Shown one piece after another: positions 44,218 through 53,730 of a stretch of 64,000 bases of DNA. Source of the DNA: Temperatibacter marinus (GTDB lineage Bacteria; Pseudomonadota; Alphaproteobacteria; Sphingomonadales; Kordiimonadaceae); the NCBI RefSeq assembly GCF_031598375.1, contig NZ_CP123872.1, forward strand, positions 310,001 to 374,000. The letters run 5' to 3'. The notes under the pieces are model-generated. The model was not told where the DNA came from, did no database searches, and saw only the letters and a program-made list of their open reading frames with translations. Position numbers and translations under genes: made by a program. How positions within the stretch are numbered: position 1 is the stretch's first letter; the number at the start of each line of letters is the position of its first letter.

Positions 44218-44937
44218 TAGGTCTTTCCAGTAGAGATCTCGGTAATCAAAGAGGGTGACAAACCGTGTGCCATCCCATTTCATCGCGACAGCACGTTCCG
44301 CCTGTACAGAATGAAGAACAGTAGGATTAAAGATCACAGCATCATTTTGCTGTCCTTGACCAAAGATAAAACCTGAACTGTTTGCCAACAGCAAATTCCG
44401 CGCTGTTGCTTGCCCGCCTTGCCATTCCTCTGCCTGATATAGCGCTCCAAAAGAGTCAATATCGGTCAAATCATGTAAGTCCGCTTTGATGGTCATTCGG
44501 TCAATAATGAATTGCATCGTCGTGGGTCCTATCGAAGCATCTTTCAAAAAGCCACCATAGACTGATTGCGCATGAGATAATGCATGCTGTAGAGTTCTTG
44601 AAACCACAAAGCCTGGATGTTGGCCGTCATTAAAAAGCCACTCAACAGGCTGGTAGAAAATAGCGGAATAGAGCGAGGATTTATCAACGTCAGGTCCAAC
44701 ACAAACATGCCCAACCTCTTGATCGACGACCCGACGACGCATATCGGTCAAATCTGCAAGTTTATTTAACGCGTCAAAAGCTTCGGTCGTATCAGCAAGG
44801 CGCTGAAGGCTGTCTCTTGATGGTAACCTAACCGCACGAAGGCGCATGGCGGTAGGCCAATGGAAACTTCCCATTGGGATGGCCCGTGGATCCACCCCGT
44901 TCGCATCAAATGTTCGATTATCAATCAGAGACGTCAT
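44215..44937 (-). CDS. RES-domain toxin
   Basis: A 240-residue protein resembling RES-domain toxins, which degrade NAD. An early arginine (AMRLRAVRLPS), a long helix region (VSRTLQHALSHAQSVYGGF) and a C-terminal strand set (GFIFGQGQQNDAVIFNPTVLHSV) match the family layout. In the helix where other members have the catalytic glutamate, this reads LSHAQ, so the glutamate is not obvious and activity should be tested. The antitoxin-like gene lies just upstream and the two overlap as ATGA. The pair is bounded by a terminator and a palindrome. Confidence 0.75.
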   Translation of the reverse strand: MTSLIDNRTFDANGVDPRAIPMGSFHWPTAMRLRAVRLPSRDSLQRLADTTEAFDALNKLADLTDMRRRVVDQEVGHVCVGPDVDKSSLYSAIFYQPVEWLFNDGQHPGFVVSRTLQHALSHAQSVYGGFLKDASIGPTTMQFIIDRMTIKADLHDLTDIDSFGALYQAEEWQGGQATARNLLLANSSGFIFGQGQQNDAVIFNPTVLHSVQAERAVAMKWDGTRFVTLFDYRDLYWKDL

Positions 44938-45350
44938 GCGGATTGTACCATACCATCTAGATAGCCACGGATAATGGCAATATCCGCCAAGTCACCTGCA
45001 AGGAGCCTATCAAGAGGTGTTTGACCGCCCAATTGAGCATTTGCACTCATCACCCACTCTTTGGACTTTTCTGCATCAGGAAAAAGCATCCCCAAAGCAC
45101 GGTGAATAGCCATAATATGAGACAGGCGAGACAAGGTGTCGTGGGGTACACCAGCAATTTTCTCCGCCTTCCAATTATAGAAAGTGCTGCGCGAGGGGTG
45201 TCCCAGAATTGTCATTTGTTCTGAAACACTCAAATTCCATTCTTCAGCCAGCTTGAAAAAGGCTAGTAATGCAAAAGGAGCAAGCTGCTTATTTTGGGCT
45301 TTTTCTTCTCTAATTTTCCGAAGACGCTCTTCACCGCTTAACCGTTGCAT
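44934..45350 (-). CDS. Xre/MbcA/ParS-type antitoxin
   Basis: A 138-residue protein with an N-terminal helix-turn-helix (about 45-75: LSVSEQMTILGHPSRSTFYNWK) and a C-terminal toxin-binding domain ending in GGQTPLDRLLAGDLADIAIIRGYLD, the signature of MbcA/ParS/Xre antitoxins. ATG 45350 is chosen as AAGGAGAG lies in front; a TTG 18 bases upstream is less likely. It should neutralise the RES toxin and repress the operon at the palindrome 45390-45403. Confidence 0.85.
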   Translation of the reverse strand: MQRLSGEERLRKIREEKAQNKQLAPFALLAFFKLAEEWNLSVSEQMTILGHPSRSTFYNWKAEKIAGVPHDTLSRLSHIMAIHRALGMLFPDAEKSKEWVMSANAQLGGQTPLDRLLAGDLADIAIIRGYLDGMVQSA

Positions 45351-45389
45351 CCATCTCTCCTTGCACAAGAATCACAAGAAGAGTAGCGC

Positions 45390-45403
45390 GTCCATATTTG
45401 GAC
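45390..45403 (-). promoter_or_regulatory. Candidate autoregulatory palindrome of the toxin-antitoxin pair
   Basis: GTCCATATTTGGAC has arms GTCCA and TGGAC around TATT. It lies 40 bases before the antitoxin ATG, where Xre-type antitoxins usually bind. Inferred from position and symmetry. Confidence 0.4.
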
Positions 45404-45438
45404 ATCAAGGGGGAAGCGAAGAAAACTTTTGCTATTCC

Positions 45439-45846
45439 TCAGAGATCAGCCTCAAGAATTTCGTAACTCGTTGTAATCTCTGCAAGTGCAGCCACCTGAG
45501 CGGAAGCGGAACAATATTTCTCCATTGCTAAGTCAATAGCCCGTTTCACATGTTGCTCTTTAACTTGAACGCCTTTAACGAAAAACTTCATCTCAACTCG
45601 TGTATAATATTGAGGCATCTCTTCACGGCGCTCACCGTCAAGTTCAACCCAGCAATCAACAACTTTTTGGCGTGCTTTCTCAAGAATCATCACTAAATCA
45701 ATGCAAGCGCAGGTTCCCACTGACAACAACATTGTTTCCATCGGTGACATTGCTTTTGCCTTATCACCATCAAGAACAATACTATGGCCAGATTCTGACT
45801 GTCCTACAAACTCTAATCCACCCGCCCATTTTACGACATGTGCCAT
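45439..45846 (-). CDS. OsmC-family protein
   Basis: A 135-residue OsmC/Ohr-fold protein with the two expected cysteines in GTCACIDL and EKYCSASA. Such proteins reduce organic hydroperoxides, though the YhfA-like branch, which this resembles, has no proven substrate. It stands alone between the toxin-antitoxin pair and the BLUF gene. Confidence 0.85.
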   Translation of the reverse strand: MAHVVKWAGGLEFVGQSESGHSIVLDGDKAKAMSPMETMLLSVGTCACIDLVMILEKARQKVVDCWVELDGERREEMPQYYTRVEMKFFVKGVQVKEQHVKRAIDLAMEKYCSASAQVAALAEITTSYEILEADL

Positions 45847-45936
45847 GATTTTTCCTCTTATACCTTGTTAAATTCTACGAAAGATATATAGATTTTAAGG
45901 CAGAGGTAAAGAAAAACAGTTTTAATGGGGAATCCG

Positions 45937-46356
45937 ATGTATTCAATTTTATACTTGAGTACGAAGCACGCCGATGTCACTACACAAGACATCCGGAATA
46001 TTTATACTCAGTCCATACGCAATAATTCTGGGCAAGATTTAACTGGTATGCTCGCTTTTAGTAAAGATATTTTCCTGCAAGTTCTTGAAGGTGACAAGGA
46101 TGATATTTTAGCAACATTCGCTAAAATTAAGAAGGACTGGCGCCACGAAAACATTGTTGTTCTATCAGAGGGTAGCATTGAAAAAAGAACTTTCGCTAAA
46201 TGGGCCATGGCTTATAAAACACTGTCCGATGAAGAAACCAAAGATTTTGGGTTTCTTCTAAAATGGGAGTGGTCAAAAGCCAATATTAAATCACTTAAGC
46301 AGCAGAATGATGTAGCCGAACTTTTCATTACAATGCACAAGGCCTTGCTGGACTAA
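45937..46356 (+). CDS. Short BLUF photoreceptor
   Basis: A 139-residue protein that is a BLUF (blue light using FAD) domain with a short tail. The residues that make the light switch in AppA are all here: Y6 (SILYLS), N30 (RNNSG), Q48 (FLQVLEG) and W89 (KWAM), with M91. A conserved DWRH segment is also present. There is no output domain, so it would act by binding a partner. ATG 45937 is preferred over 45925 because GGGGAA precedes it. The next gene is convergent and has no space. Confidence 0.92.
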   Translation: MYSILYLSTKHADVTTQDIRNIYTQSIRNNSGQDLTGMLAFSKDIFLQVLEGDKDDILATFAKIKKDWRHENIVVLSEGSIEKRTFAKWAMAYKTLSDEETKDFGFLLKWEWSKANIKSLKQQNDVAELFITMHKALLD

Positions 46357-47817
46357 TTACAGATAGGGGCTAAGAAGCCAGAGAAGCCGACCTGTAACAC
46401 GATTCCAAAGAGGTCGTTTCTCATGTTCTTCTGACCTGAGAAGGGTTGCTTCAGAAAATTTATGATGGATATGCTCCGATAGGCCTTTAATGGCCTGAGA
46501 GCCATATAATTCCATATTAAATTCGAAATTCAACCGCAGGGACCGGGCATCCCAATTGCTTGAACCGACCAAACCATAATGGTCATCAATCACGAGAAGT
46601 TTGCTATGATCGAATGTCGGTTCTGATTGATAAACTTTTACATCCGCTCGAAGTAATCTTGAAAACCCTGAACTTGTAGCTAGCGAAAACAAGGGAATAT
46701 TTGATTTCTTTGGGACTAGAATTTGTACATCAACGCCTCTCAATGCCGCTTGTTGAAGTGCATGAATTAGGCTGACATCGGGTATAAAATAAGGGGTCAC
46801 GATACGCACTGACTGTCGCGCTGCATACAGGGCACTCTCTAAAATATTGAGAGTAACTGGTCGCTCTTCATCAGGACCATCGCTAAAACCTCGAAGAATG
46901 TGCCCCTCCTTTTGCTGCTTTTGTTGCTCCCTATACCAAGGTCTCCCTTCAAGTTCTTCCCCGGTTACAAAAGACCAGTCATCTGAGAAAACATCCATCA
47001 TTTGATCAACAATAGGCCCTTGAAAAGAAAAATGCGTATCTTTTACTAGGGGTAGCCCATTCTTTTTTGGCAAATAATGGCGATGAATATTCACGCCGCC
47101 TGCAAAGCCTTTCTGACCATCCACCACGAGAATTTTACGGTGTGTTCTCAAATTAAAAAAGGCCAAGCGCCAAGTCAGGGATGGCGGATTAAAAGAGGCG
47201 ACTGGAATTTTATGGCGCCTCAATAACCCCAGGACAGGCCGAAACCCATACCAATTACCTACAGCGTCTACCAGCACTCTAATCGCAACCCCTCTCTCTT
47301 GTGCCTTTACAAGAGCGGAAACAAAGCGTCGCCCCGCTTGATCCACTTGGAAGATATAAGACGTTAGAGCTACCGAATGTTCTGCTTCATTAATTGCTAA
47401 CAGCATGGCATCCAATGCCTGTTTTCCGCCGGGAATAACCTCTACAGAATTGCCTGCCGTTAGAGAATTCCTTGAGAGGCGTGCTGATAACCTAGCATGA
47501 GCTCGCCATCGTCGTGGCGCATCTTCCCAGGCATCAACCAAGCCTTTTTTCTTTGGATCATCCCCAATGATTTCTTTGGGGGACAATCCTTGGCGCTGAC
47601 GAACTGCCCTCGCTCGCCTTCGAATGCGATTAATTCCGAGCAACATATAAAGGACGACGCCCAGCACAGGGACAAACCAGACAAAGCTCATCCAGGCAAT
47701 TGCACTACCAACGTCTTCTCTTGAGCGCAGAATATGGATACTCGCTAAGATCGGAAGCGATAGAGCAAACGCAAGAACCATTATCCAGTCAATAATTTCA
47801 ATGAGCCCTGCAATCAT
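46357..47817 (-). CDS. cls: Cardiolipin synthase
   Basis: A 486-residue phospholipase D-type enzyme. Two N-terminal helices (about 8-60) anchor it, and two HxK motifs are present: HRKILVVDGQKGFAGG (about 230) and HSKLLVIDDHYGLVGS (about 405). It joins two phosphatidylglycerols to cardiolipin and glycerol. Its stop abuts the BLUF stop on the other strand. Confidence 0.93.
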   Translation of the reverse strand: MIAGLIEIIDWIMVLAFALSLPILASIHILRSREDVGSAIAWMSFVWFVPVLGVVLYMLLGINRIRRRARAVRQRQGLSPKEIIGDDPKKKGLVDAWEDAPRRWRAHARLSARLSRNSLTAGNSVEVIPGGKQALDAMLLAINEAEHSVALTSYIFQVDQAGRRFVSALVKAQERGVAIRVLVDAVGNWYGFRPVLGLLRRHKIPVASFNPPSLTWRLAFFNLRTHRKILVVDGQKGFAGGVNIHRHYLPKKNGLPLVKDTHFSFQGPIVDQMMDVFSDDWSFVTGEELEGRPWYREQQKQQKEGHILRGFSDGPDEERPVTLNILESALYAARQSVRIVTPYFIPDVSLIHALQQAALRGVDVQILVPKKSNIPLFSLATSSGFSRLLRADVKVYQSEPTFDHSKLLVIDDHYGLVGSSNWDARSLRLNFEFNMELYGSQAIKGLSEHIHHKFSEATLLRSEEHEKRPLWNRVTGRLLWLLSPYL

Positions 47818-47925
47818 TTATTCTTTGCCCCTTGTTTCAGTTGATTAAAGTCATTTTCAATCACTAAAATATGGATTTATAAGCCAAACATCTATAAGAA
47901 AGAAGAAATAACCCAAAGGATAAGA

Positions 47926-48609
47926 ATGAGCAAGCCAGCAGATTGTTTCGTGGACATGAAGGATGTTACTGTCTATCGCAGTGGCCGTATTCTTCTATCG
48001 GAATTATCACTCACGCTAAAACAAGGGCAGATGATTGTTTTAAAAGGAGCAAATGGCTGCGGGAAGTCCAGTCTCCTTCGATCCATGATGGGTTATCTCC
48101 CGTTCAAAACGGGCTACCTTTTGATCAATCAAGAAGACTGTACAGACGACCGTGAACTCTTTCATGATGAGGCTGTCTATCTTGGCCATCATAATGGATT
48201 AAAACCAAGCCTAACGCTGCGGGAAAATTTACACCTCATCTATGCCATGACAAAAGGAGAAGCGCTTTCCGATGCGTGCCTTCATCATGCGACTGATCAA
48301 TTTACAATGACAGCGCTCTTAGATGACCCAGTGAAATATTTCTCAAGCGGTCAATTACGGCGTGCAGCTCTCTGCCGTTTTCCCCTCTTAGAAAAACCAC
48401 TTTGGTTAATGGATGAGCCCACCGTTGGTCTAGACATGGATAATAAAAACTCCTTGGCGGCCTTGATGAAAAACCATCTCGAGAGTCAAGGCAGTATACT
48501 TTTAGCGACCCATGAAGATGTTGATGTTGAGGGTCAAATCATAGACCTCCATCAGTTCAAAGCAAATCTTCACGCAGGAGATAAAAGTTTGGAGGACTGG
48601 ATCTCATGA
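47926..48609 (+). CDS. ccmA: Heme exporter ATPase CcmA
   Basis: A 227-residue ABC ATPase of the cytochrome c maturation system. Walker A is GANGCGKSSL, the signature region is FSSGQLRRAALCRF and Walker B is PLWLMDEPTVGLD. With CcmB it drives release of holo-CcmE from CcmCD. It starts the nine-gene operon and overlaps ccmB by 4 bases. Confidence 0.95.
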   Translation: MSKPADCFVDMKDVTVYRSGRILLSELSLTLKQGQMIVLKGANGCGKSSLLRSMMGYLPFKTGYLLINQEDCTDDRELFHDEAVYLGHHNGLKPSLTLRENLHLIYAMTKGEALSDACLHHATDQFTMTALLDDPVKYFSSGQLRRAALCRFPLLEKPLWLMDEPTVGLDMDNKNSLAALMKNHLESQGSILLATHEDVDVEGQIIDLHQFKANLHAGDKSLEDWIS

Positions 48610-49289
48610 CCTCCCCTTCTCTGAGCTATATATTTTCTATGATTTTTAAAAGAGACACGAAGCTGGCATGGTCTCAAGGCGGCAGTGGTACTTTAGGGTT
48701 AAGTTTCTTTTTGATTGCAAGCAGTCTCTTTCCTTTTGGAATTGGTGCGGATCCTAACCTCTTACAGGATGTCTCCGTCTCCATTATTTGGATTATGGCT
48801 CTGCTTGCAGGATTGCTCTCGCTTGACAGATTATATCAGGTTGATTTTGAAGATGGCACACTAGAAGAGATGATGATAAGCCCCATAGGAGTCACGGGTG
48901 TGATCATTGCTAAGTCTCTCGCCCACTGGGTCAATAGCATTGTTCCTCTCATTCTTTTTGCCCCGCTACTAGGTGTTTTATATTTTTTACCTGACCAAGC
49001 TTTTGGTGCTCTTATTCTGAGCTTACTAGTCGGCTCTCCTGCTCTAAGCTTCATTGGATCGATCGGAGCCTCTCTCACTCTCGCAGTAAAACGAGGAGGC
49101 GTACTTCTGGCCCTCATCATTTTACCGCTCTATATCCCCACCTTGATATTTGGAGCCTCTGTTGTAAAAAATGCCATTTCAGGCCTTGACTATTACCCTG
49201 AGCTTTCAATATTAGGAGCAGTCACATTAGTGTCTATGGTGATTGCACCCATTGCATCAAAAGCCGCACTGAAATTGGCGCTGGAATAA
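48606..49289 (+). CDS. ccmB: Heme exporter permease CcmB
   Basis: A 227-residue membrane protein with six helices, matching CcmB (FKRDTKLAWSQGGSGTLGLSF; FEDGTLEEMMISPI). It is the membrane partner of CcmA. It overlaps ccmA and precedes ccmC by 15 bases. Confidence 0.95.
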   Translation: MTSPSLSYIFSMIFKRDTKLAWSQGGSGTLGLSFFLIASSLFPFGIGADPNLLQDVSVSIIWIMALLAGLLSLDRLYQVDFEDGTLEEMMISPIGVTGVIIAKSLAHWVNSIVPLILFAPLLGVLYFLPDQAFGALILSLLVGSPALSFIGSIGASLTLAVKRGGVLLALIILPLYIPTLIFGASVVKNAISGLDYYPELSILGAVTLVSMVIAPIASKAALKLALE

Positions 49290-49304
49290 AGGCAGGTAAA
49301 CAGA

Positions 49305-50033
49305 ATGCATAAATATGCGAACCCCGCACAGTTCAATCGCTTAGCAGATCGACTTTTACCCTGGATAAAAGGGCTGTTGATCCTAACCTTAAGCTATGGA
49401 CTTTATAGTAGTATTTTTATTGCTCCTGAAGATTATCAACAAAGTGCCACTTCTCGAATTATGTTTATTCATGTACCAAGCGCGTGGATGAGTATGCTTG
49501 TTTATATGGTAATGGCGACAGCAAGTTTCACCGCACTGGTTTGGAAACATCCTTTAGCCTATCTGGGGGCTAAATCTGCGGCCCCTATTGGTGCACTGTT
49601 TACAGCGGCAGCCCTCCTTACCGGCGCCTTATGGGGGAAACCCACATGGGGCACATATTGGATGTGGGATGGTCGCATGACCAGTGTCCTCGTCTTGTTT
49701 TTTCTTTATTTGGGCTATATGGCAATCTGGTCAACTATGGACGATGAAGAAAAAGCAGGTAAGGCCAGCAGCATCTTGGCACTGGTCGGCGTCATCAACA
49801 TTCCAATCATTAAATTCTCGGTCGATTGGTGGAACGGGCTCCATCAAGGCGCTAGTATCATGAAAGCAAAAGGTCCGAGCATGCCATCTGAAATGTGGGT
49901 GACGTTATTTATCATGTTCTTTGCTTTTCAATTCTATTTCGCCTTAATGTTTTTATGGCGCATGAAGACAGAAATTAATGCTAAAAAAATTGCAGCCTAT
50001 AGACAGGCTAGAATCGCGGAAGAAAGCAGGTAG
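49305..50033 (+). CDS. ccmC: Heme handling protein CcmC
   Basis: A 242-residue protein with six helices and the tryptophan-rich motif WGTYWMWDGRMTS of the heme handling family. Histidines on its periplasmic side should hold heme. It attaches heme to CcmE. It follows ccmB and precedes ccmD. Confidence 0.95.
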   Translation: MHKYANPAQFNRLADRLLPWIKGLLILTLSYGLYSSIFIAPEDYQQSATSRIMFIHVPSAWMSMLVYMVMATASFTALVWKHPLAYLGAKSAAPIGALFTAAALLTGALWGKPTWGTYWMWDGRMTSVLVLFFLYLGYMAIWSTMDDEEKAGKASSILALVGVINIPIIKFSVDWWNGLHQGASIMKAKGPSMPSEMWVTLFIMFFAFQFYFALMFLWRMKTEINAKKIAAYRQARIAEESR

Positions 50034-50038
50034 CTCCT

Positions 50039-50224
50039 ATGAATGAACCCTCAGGAATTGTTGATAATGCAGCTGCCATGCCCTACATATATGGGGCCTA
50101 CGCAGTGGTTGCTTTTTTACTCATTGGCATGGGCGTGTATATCTATAGTCGATTTAAGCGCAGTGAGAAAGAAGCAGACAGCCTCAATCCTAGGAACCGA
50201 AAGAAGGATGCAAGCAAGTCATGA
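50039..50224 (+). CDS. ccmD: Heme exporter small subunit CcmD
   Basis: A 61-residue protein with one helix (about 18-38) and a charged tail, in the place and size of CcmD. It helps release holo-CcmE. It overlaps ccmE by 4 bases. Confidence 0.85.
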   Translation: MNEPSGIVDNAAAMPYIYGAYAVVAFLLIGMGVYIYSRFKRSEKEADSLNPRNRKKDASKS

Positions 50225-50691
50225 GCCGGATGGTCCATAAAAAACGTCGTCGATTAATATTTGGGCTCCTCTCAGTGACGGCTCTTATTCTCGCTGGCTT
50301 TATGCTTTTAGTGAGCGTTGATGCTGATCTTTATGTTCAGCCTAGTGATATTAAAAATAAAAATATACAAATTGGCGAAGACTTCCGATTAGGCGGCATG
50401 GTAGAAGCCGGCAGCCACAGCAAAGCAGCTGATGGTCTCACTCACCTCTTTCGTGTTACAGATTGTGCGGAAAATATTTCTGTCAGCTTCAAGGGTATGA
50501 TGCCAAGTCTTTTTCGCGAGGGCCAAGGCGTAATAGCTGAAGGTAAGCTCGACGAGAATAAAGTCTTCATCGCCAGTCGCGTTCTCGCCAAGCACGATGA
50601 AAATTACGAAGCAAAAGGAACAAAGCCCAAAGGGGATGCGTTTAAAGATGGTACCTGCAAACACCCATCTGACACAGCATATTCATACTAA
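50221..50691 (+). CDS. ccmE: Heme chaperone CcmE
   Basis: A 156-residue membrane-anchored chaperone with the heme-binding LAKHDENY motif near residue 125, whose histidine makes the covalent bond with heme. One N-terminal helix anchors it in the inner membrane. It carries heme to CcmF. Confidence 0.95.
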   Translation: MSRMVHKKRRRLIFGLLSVTALILAGFMLLVSVDADLYVQPSDIKNKNIQIGEDFRLGGMVEAGSHSKAADGLTHLFRVTDCAENISVSFKGMMPSLFREGQGVIAEGKLDENKVFIASRVLAKHDENYEAKGTKPKGDAFKDGTCKHPSDTAYSY

Positions 50692-50702
50692 AGGGGGTTA
50701 TT

Positions 50703-52703
50703 TTGATCGCAGAAATTGGACATTTTTCTTTAATCCTTGCCTTAGTGCTTTCTTTCATTGGTGCTATTGCACCGCATGTGGGCATTTCCAGACAACATCT
50801 TGATATGATGGCACTCGCTCCGAATACGGCGATCTCAGCTTTTCTGCTATCACTGGTTTCTTTTGCTTGCTTGACATATGCCTATATCACCTCTGATTTT
50901 TCTGTCATTAACGTGGCAACAAATAGCCACCTTGATAAACCTCTCATGTATAAAATAAGCGGTGTTTGGGGCAATCATGAAGGCAGCCTTCTTTTACAGA
51001 TTGTCATAATGACAGCTTATAATGCAGCTGTTGCCGTCTTTGGTACTAAGCTGCCTGCTTCTTTTAGAGCCAGAGTGATTGCAGTTCAGCATCTAGTCAC
51101 CCTTGGTTTCCTACTTTTTGTTATATTTACCAGCAATCCATTTCTAAGATTAGACCCGGCACCGCTGAATGGTAACGGGCTCAACCCGCTGTTGCAGGAT
51201 CCGGGATTAATCATTCACCCTCCTATGCTGTATCTAGGATATATTGGCCTCTCTATTCCCTTCTCCTTTGCTATTGCGGCGCTGATTGATGGCCATGTAA
51301 CCCCCTTGTGGGCACGGTGGGTGAGACCTTGGGCCTTGTGGGCATGGATATTTCTGACAGCTGGCATCACTCTTGGAAGTTGGTGGGCCTATTATGAACT
51401 GGGCTGGGGTGGCTGGTGGTTTTGGGACCCTACAGAGAATGCGAGTTTCATGCCCTGGCTTGCGGCGGCTGCTCTGCTTCATTCCGCCATCGTCGTAGAG
51501 AAACGTGGCGCTTTGAAGAATTGGACGGTCCTATTGGCTATCATCGCTTTCAGTTTTAGTTTGTTGGGGATGTTTATCGTTAGGTCTGGTATTGTTGTAA
51601 GTGTTCATTCTTTTGCTTCCGATCCAGAGCGCGGTGTCTTCATTCTCGGGTTCCTCGCTGTCATCATCGGCTCCACATTAACCCTATATGCATGGCGGGC
51701 ACCAAGTTTAAAAGGCGGCGGATTATTCACAATGCTGAGCCGGGAAAGTGCTTTGGTCCTCAACAATATATTACTGTCAATCTATGCGGCAGTAGTGTTA
51801 ATTGGCACGCTCTATCCCATGATTCTCGAAGCCTGGAATGGGAGCCAAATTTCGGTAGGCCCGCCTTTCTTTGACTTTGCGACTGCTGTCATTATGGCTC
51901 CCTTAATCTTAGCCTTAGGTGCAGGTCCAATGCTGGCTTGGAAACGCGGAAAAATAGACCGATTAAAAGCGCTGTTAATCCCGGCTTTTATTTTTGCAAC
52001 CTTGCTCAGTCTTGCGATCACTTGGCATTTTGTAGGGAACGGTCTTATGACAGTTCTTGGCCTGTCCCTTGCTGTCTATTTAATTGTGAGTAGTCTGGGT
52101 GAAATGACAGACCGCATCAAACTGTTCAGCGCTCCTTCTAAAGCCCTCAAACGCCTTTGGTCTCTTCCGAGAGCAACAAAGGGGATGACCTTAGCTCATA
52201 CTGGCCTTGGTATTATGGTTCTATCAATGACAGTCTCTGAGGCTTGGCAGCAAGAAAAACTCTTGGTGATGCAAGCAGGGGACACGACCACTCTTAGTGG
52301 CTATGAATTTAAACTAACAGCGGTCCAAGCCATTGCAGGTCCAAATTATACTGCTATCCAAGGACAATTTGATGTCACAAAAGACGGCAGCAAAATCGCA
52401 GAGCTGAAACCAGAAGATCGCCTCTACACCAGCCCCTTTATGAATACGACTGAGGCCGCCATTCACTCTCTTGTGAGCGGTGACCTTTATGCGGTTATTG
52501 GAGAAAGTTCAGGATTTGATGAAACAAAGGGTCGTTCTAAATTTGCCATGCGACTATACTTTAAGCCATTCATCTCGGGCATTTGGTTTGGCGCCTTCCT
52601 TATGGTCGTTGGAGGTTTCTTTAGCTTATTCGACCGTCGTCTCAGGCTCGGCACTACGGAAAGCATGCCCAACCAACAGAAAGCGCAAGGAGGACAATCA
52701 TGA
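50703..52703 (+). CDS. ccmF: Cytochrome c heme lyase CcmF
   Basis: A 666-residue protein with about 15 helices and the WWD motif GWGGWWFWDPTENASF. It receives heme from CcmE and joins it to apocytochrome. The start is TTG 50703 with AAGGGGG in front. It overlaps ccmG by 4 bases. Confidence 0.95.
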   Translation: MIAEIGHFSLILALVLSFIGAIAPHVGISRQHLDMMALAPNTAISAFLLSLVSFACLTYAYITSDFSVINVATNSHLDKPLMYKISGVWGNHEGSLLLQIVIMTAYNAAVAVFGTKLPASFRARVIAVQHLVTLGFLLFVIFTSNPFLRLDPAPLNGNGLNPLLQDPGLIIHPPMLYLGYIGLSIPFSFAIAALIDGHVTPLWARWVRPWALWAWIFLTAGITLGSWWAYYELGWGGWWFWDPTENASFMPWLAAAALLHSAIVVEKRGALKNWTVLLAIIAFSFSLLGMFIVRSGIVVSVHSFASDPERGVFILGFLAVIIGSTLTLYAWRAPSLKGGGLFTMLSRESALVLNNILLSIYAAVVLIGTLYPMILEAWNGSQISVGPPFFDFATAVIMAPLILALGAGPMLAWKRGKIDRLKALLIPAFIFATLLSLAITWHFVGNGLMTVLGLSLAVYLIVSSLGEMTDRIKLFSAPSKALKRLWSLPRATKGMTLAHTGLGIMVLSMTVSEAWQQEKLLVMQAGDTTTLSGYEFKLTAVQAIAGPNYTAIQGQFDVTKDGSKIAELKPEDRLYTSPFMNTTEAAIHSLVSGDLYAVIGESSGFDETKGRSKFAMRLYFKPFISGIWFGAFLMVVGGFFSLFDRRLRLGTTESMPNQQKAQGGQS

Positions 52704-53248
52704 GAGATCAAATGACACGTTTCTTACCACTTTTTCTCTTTGCAGCCATGGCGCTTTTATTTGCAGTCATGCTTACGGATGAAGAGAGAAATCCTAAGCA
52801 AATTAAAAGCGCCTTAATTGGAAAAGCCGCTCCTTCTGTAAGCCTCAAGCCCTTATATGAGGGACAAAAAGGCATTGACACTGAAGACTTTCAAATCAGC
52901 AAGCCCATTGTCGTTAACTTTTTTGCCAGTTGGTGTATCCCCTGTCGTGCTGAGCATGACAATCTGATGAAACTTGCCGCAATGAACAAAATCACACTCT
53001 ATGGTATTGCCCATAAAGACAAGCCGCAAGATTCGAGAAAATTTTTAGACCAACTTGGTAACCCCTATGATCGTATTGGCGTTGACTTAGATGGATTTCA
53101 GGCCAGTATAGATTTTGGTATTTCAGGTGTGCCCGAGACTTTTATTATTAACGGCAAGGGAATAATCACATATCGTCACTGGGGACCTATCATTGGCGAT
53201 CAACTGACCACAGAGGTTCTTCCTGCGATTGAGGAGGCTTTCAAATGA
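52700..53248 (+). CDS. ccmG: Thiol:disulfide reductant CcmG
   Basis: A 182-residue anchored thioredoxin-like protein. One helix (about 7-24) is followed by the thioredoxin fold with WCIPC (about 77-81). It keeps apocytochrome cysteines reduced. It overlaps ccmF and ccmH by 4 bases each. Confidence 0.94.
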   Translation: MRDQMTRFLPLFLFAAMALLFAVMLTDEERNPKQIKSALIGKAAPSVSLKPLYEGQKGIDTEDFQISKPIVVNFFASWCIPCRAEHDNLMKLAAMNKITLYGIAHKDKPQDSRKFLDQLGNPYDRIGVDLDGFQASIDFGISGVPETFIINGKGIITYRHWGPIIGDQLTTEVLPAIEEAFK

Positions 53249-53730
53249 TACGCCTTTTATTTCTTGTCCTATTCATTCTGACCGCCCCTGTTTTTGCTCA
53301 GGCCTCAAATCCTGAAGCTCTACCTGATCCTGTTCAAGAGCAATTAGCCCGGGAGATCATGAAAGAAATCCGCTGCCTTCAATGCCAAAACCAAAGCATT
53401 GTGGACAGTAACGCTGATCTTGCGAAGGATTTAAGAAAGCTCATCCGAATAAAAGTCTCTGAAGGTCTGGATCGGCAGGCTATTAAAGACTATTTGGTCG
53501 CACGATATGGGGACTGGATTCTTCTCAAACCGCCGGTTAAATCATCCACATATTTATTATGGGGCTCTCCCCTTATCTTGTTACTCGGTATGAGCTTCTT
53601 TCTCATCAGAAGACGTATCACGCCCTCTCGCCCTGAAGACCATCCTCTGACAGAGGCTGAAGAGTTAAGGCTTCAATCCCTGCTAGAAGATACGGAAAGG
53701 CAACTTGCCGAAGAGGAGACTAAATCATGA
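53245..53730 (+). CDS. ccmH: Cytochrome c maturation protein CcmH
   Basis: A 161-residue protein with signal peptide, the redox motif RCLQCQNQSI and a C-terminal helix (about 103-120). It takes part in reduction of the apocytochrome CXXCH motif. It overlaps ccmI. Confidence 0.94.
   Translation: MIRLLFLVLFILTAPVFAQASNPEALPDPVQEQLAREIMKEIRCLQCQNQSIVDSNADLAKDLRKLIRIKVSEGLDRQAIKDYLVARYGDWILLKPPVKSSTYLLWGSPLILLLGMSFFLIRRRITPSRPEDHPLTEAEELRLQSLLEDTERQLAEEETKS

Noticed and set aside
47616-47631. CCTTCGAATGCGATTA as an eighth operator
   Set aside because: It lies inside the cardiolipin synthase coding region and the outer bases of the half-site differ.
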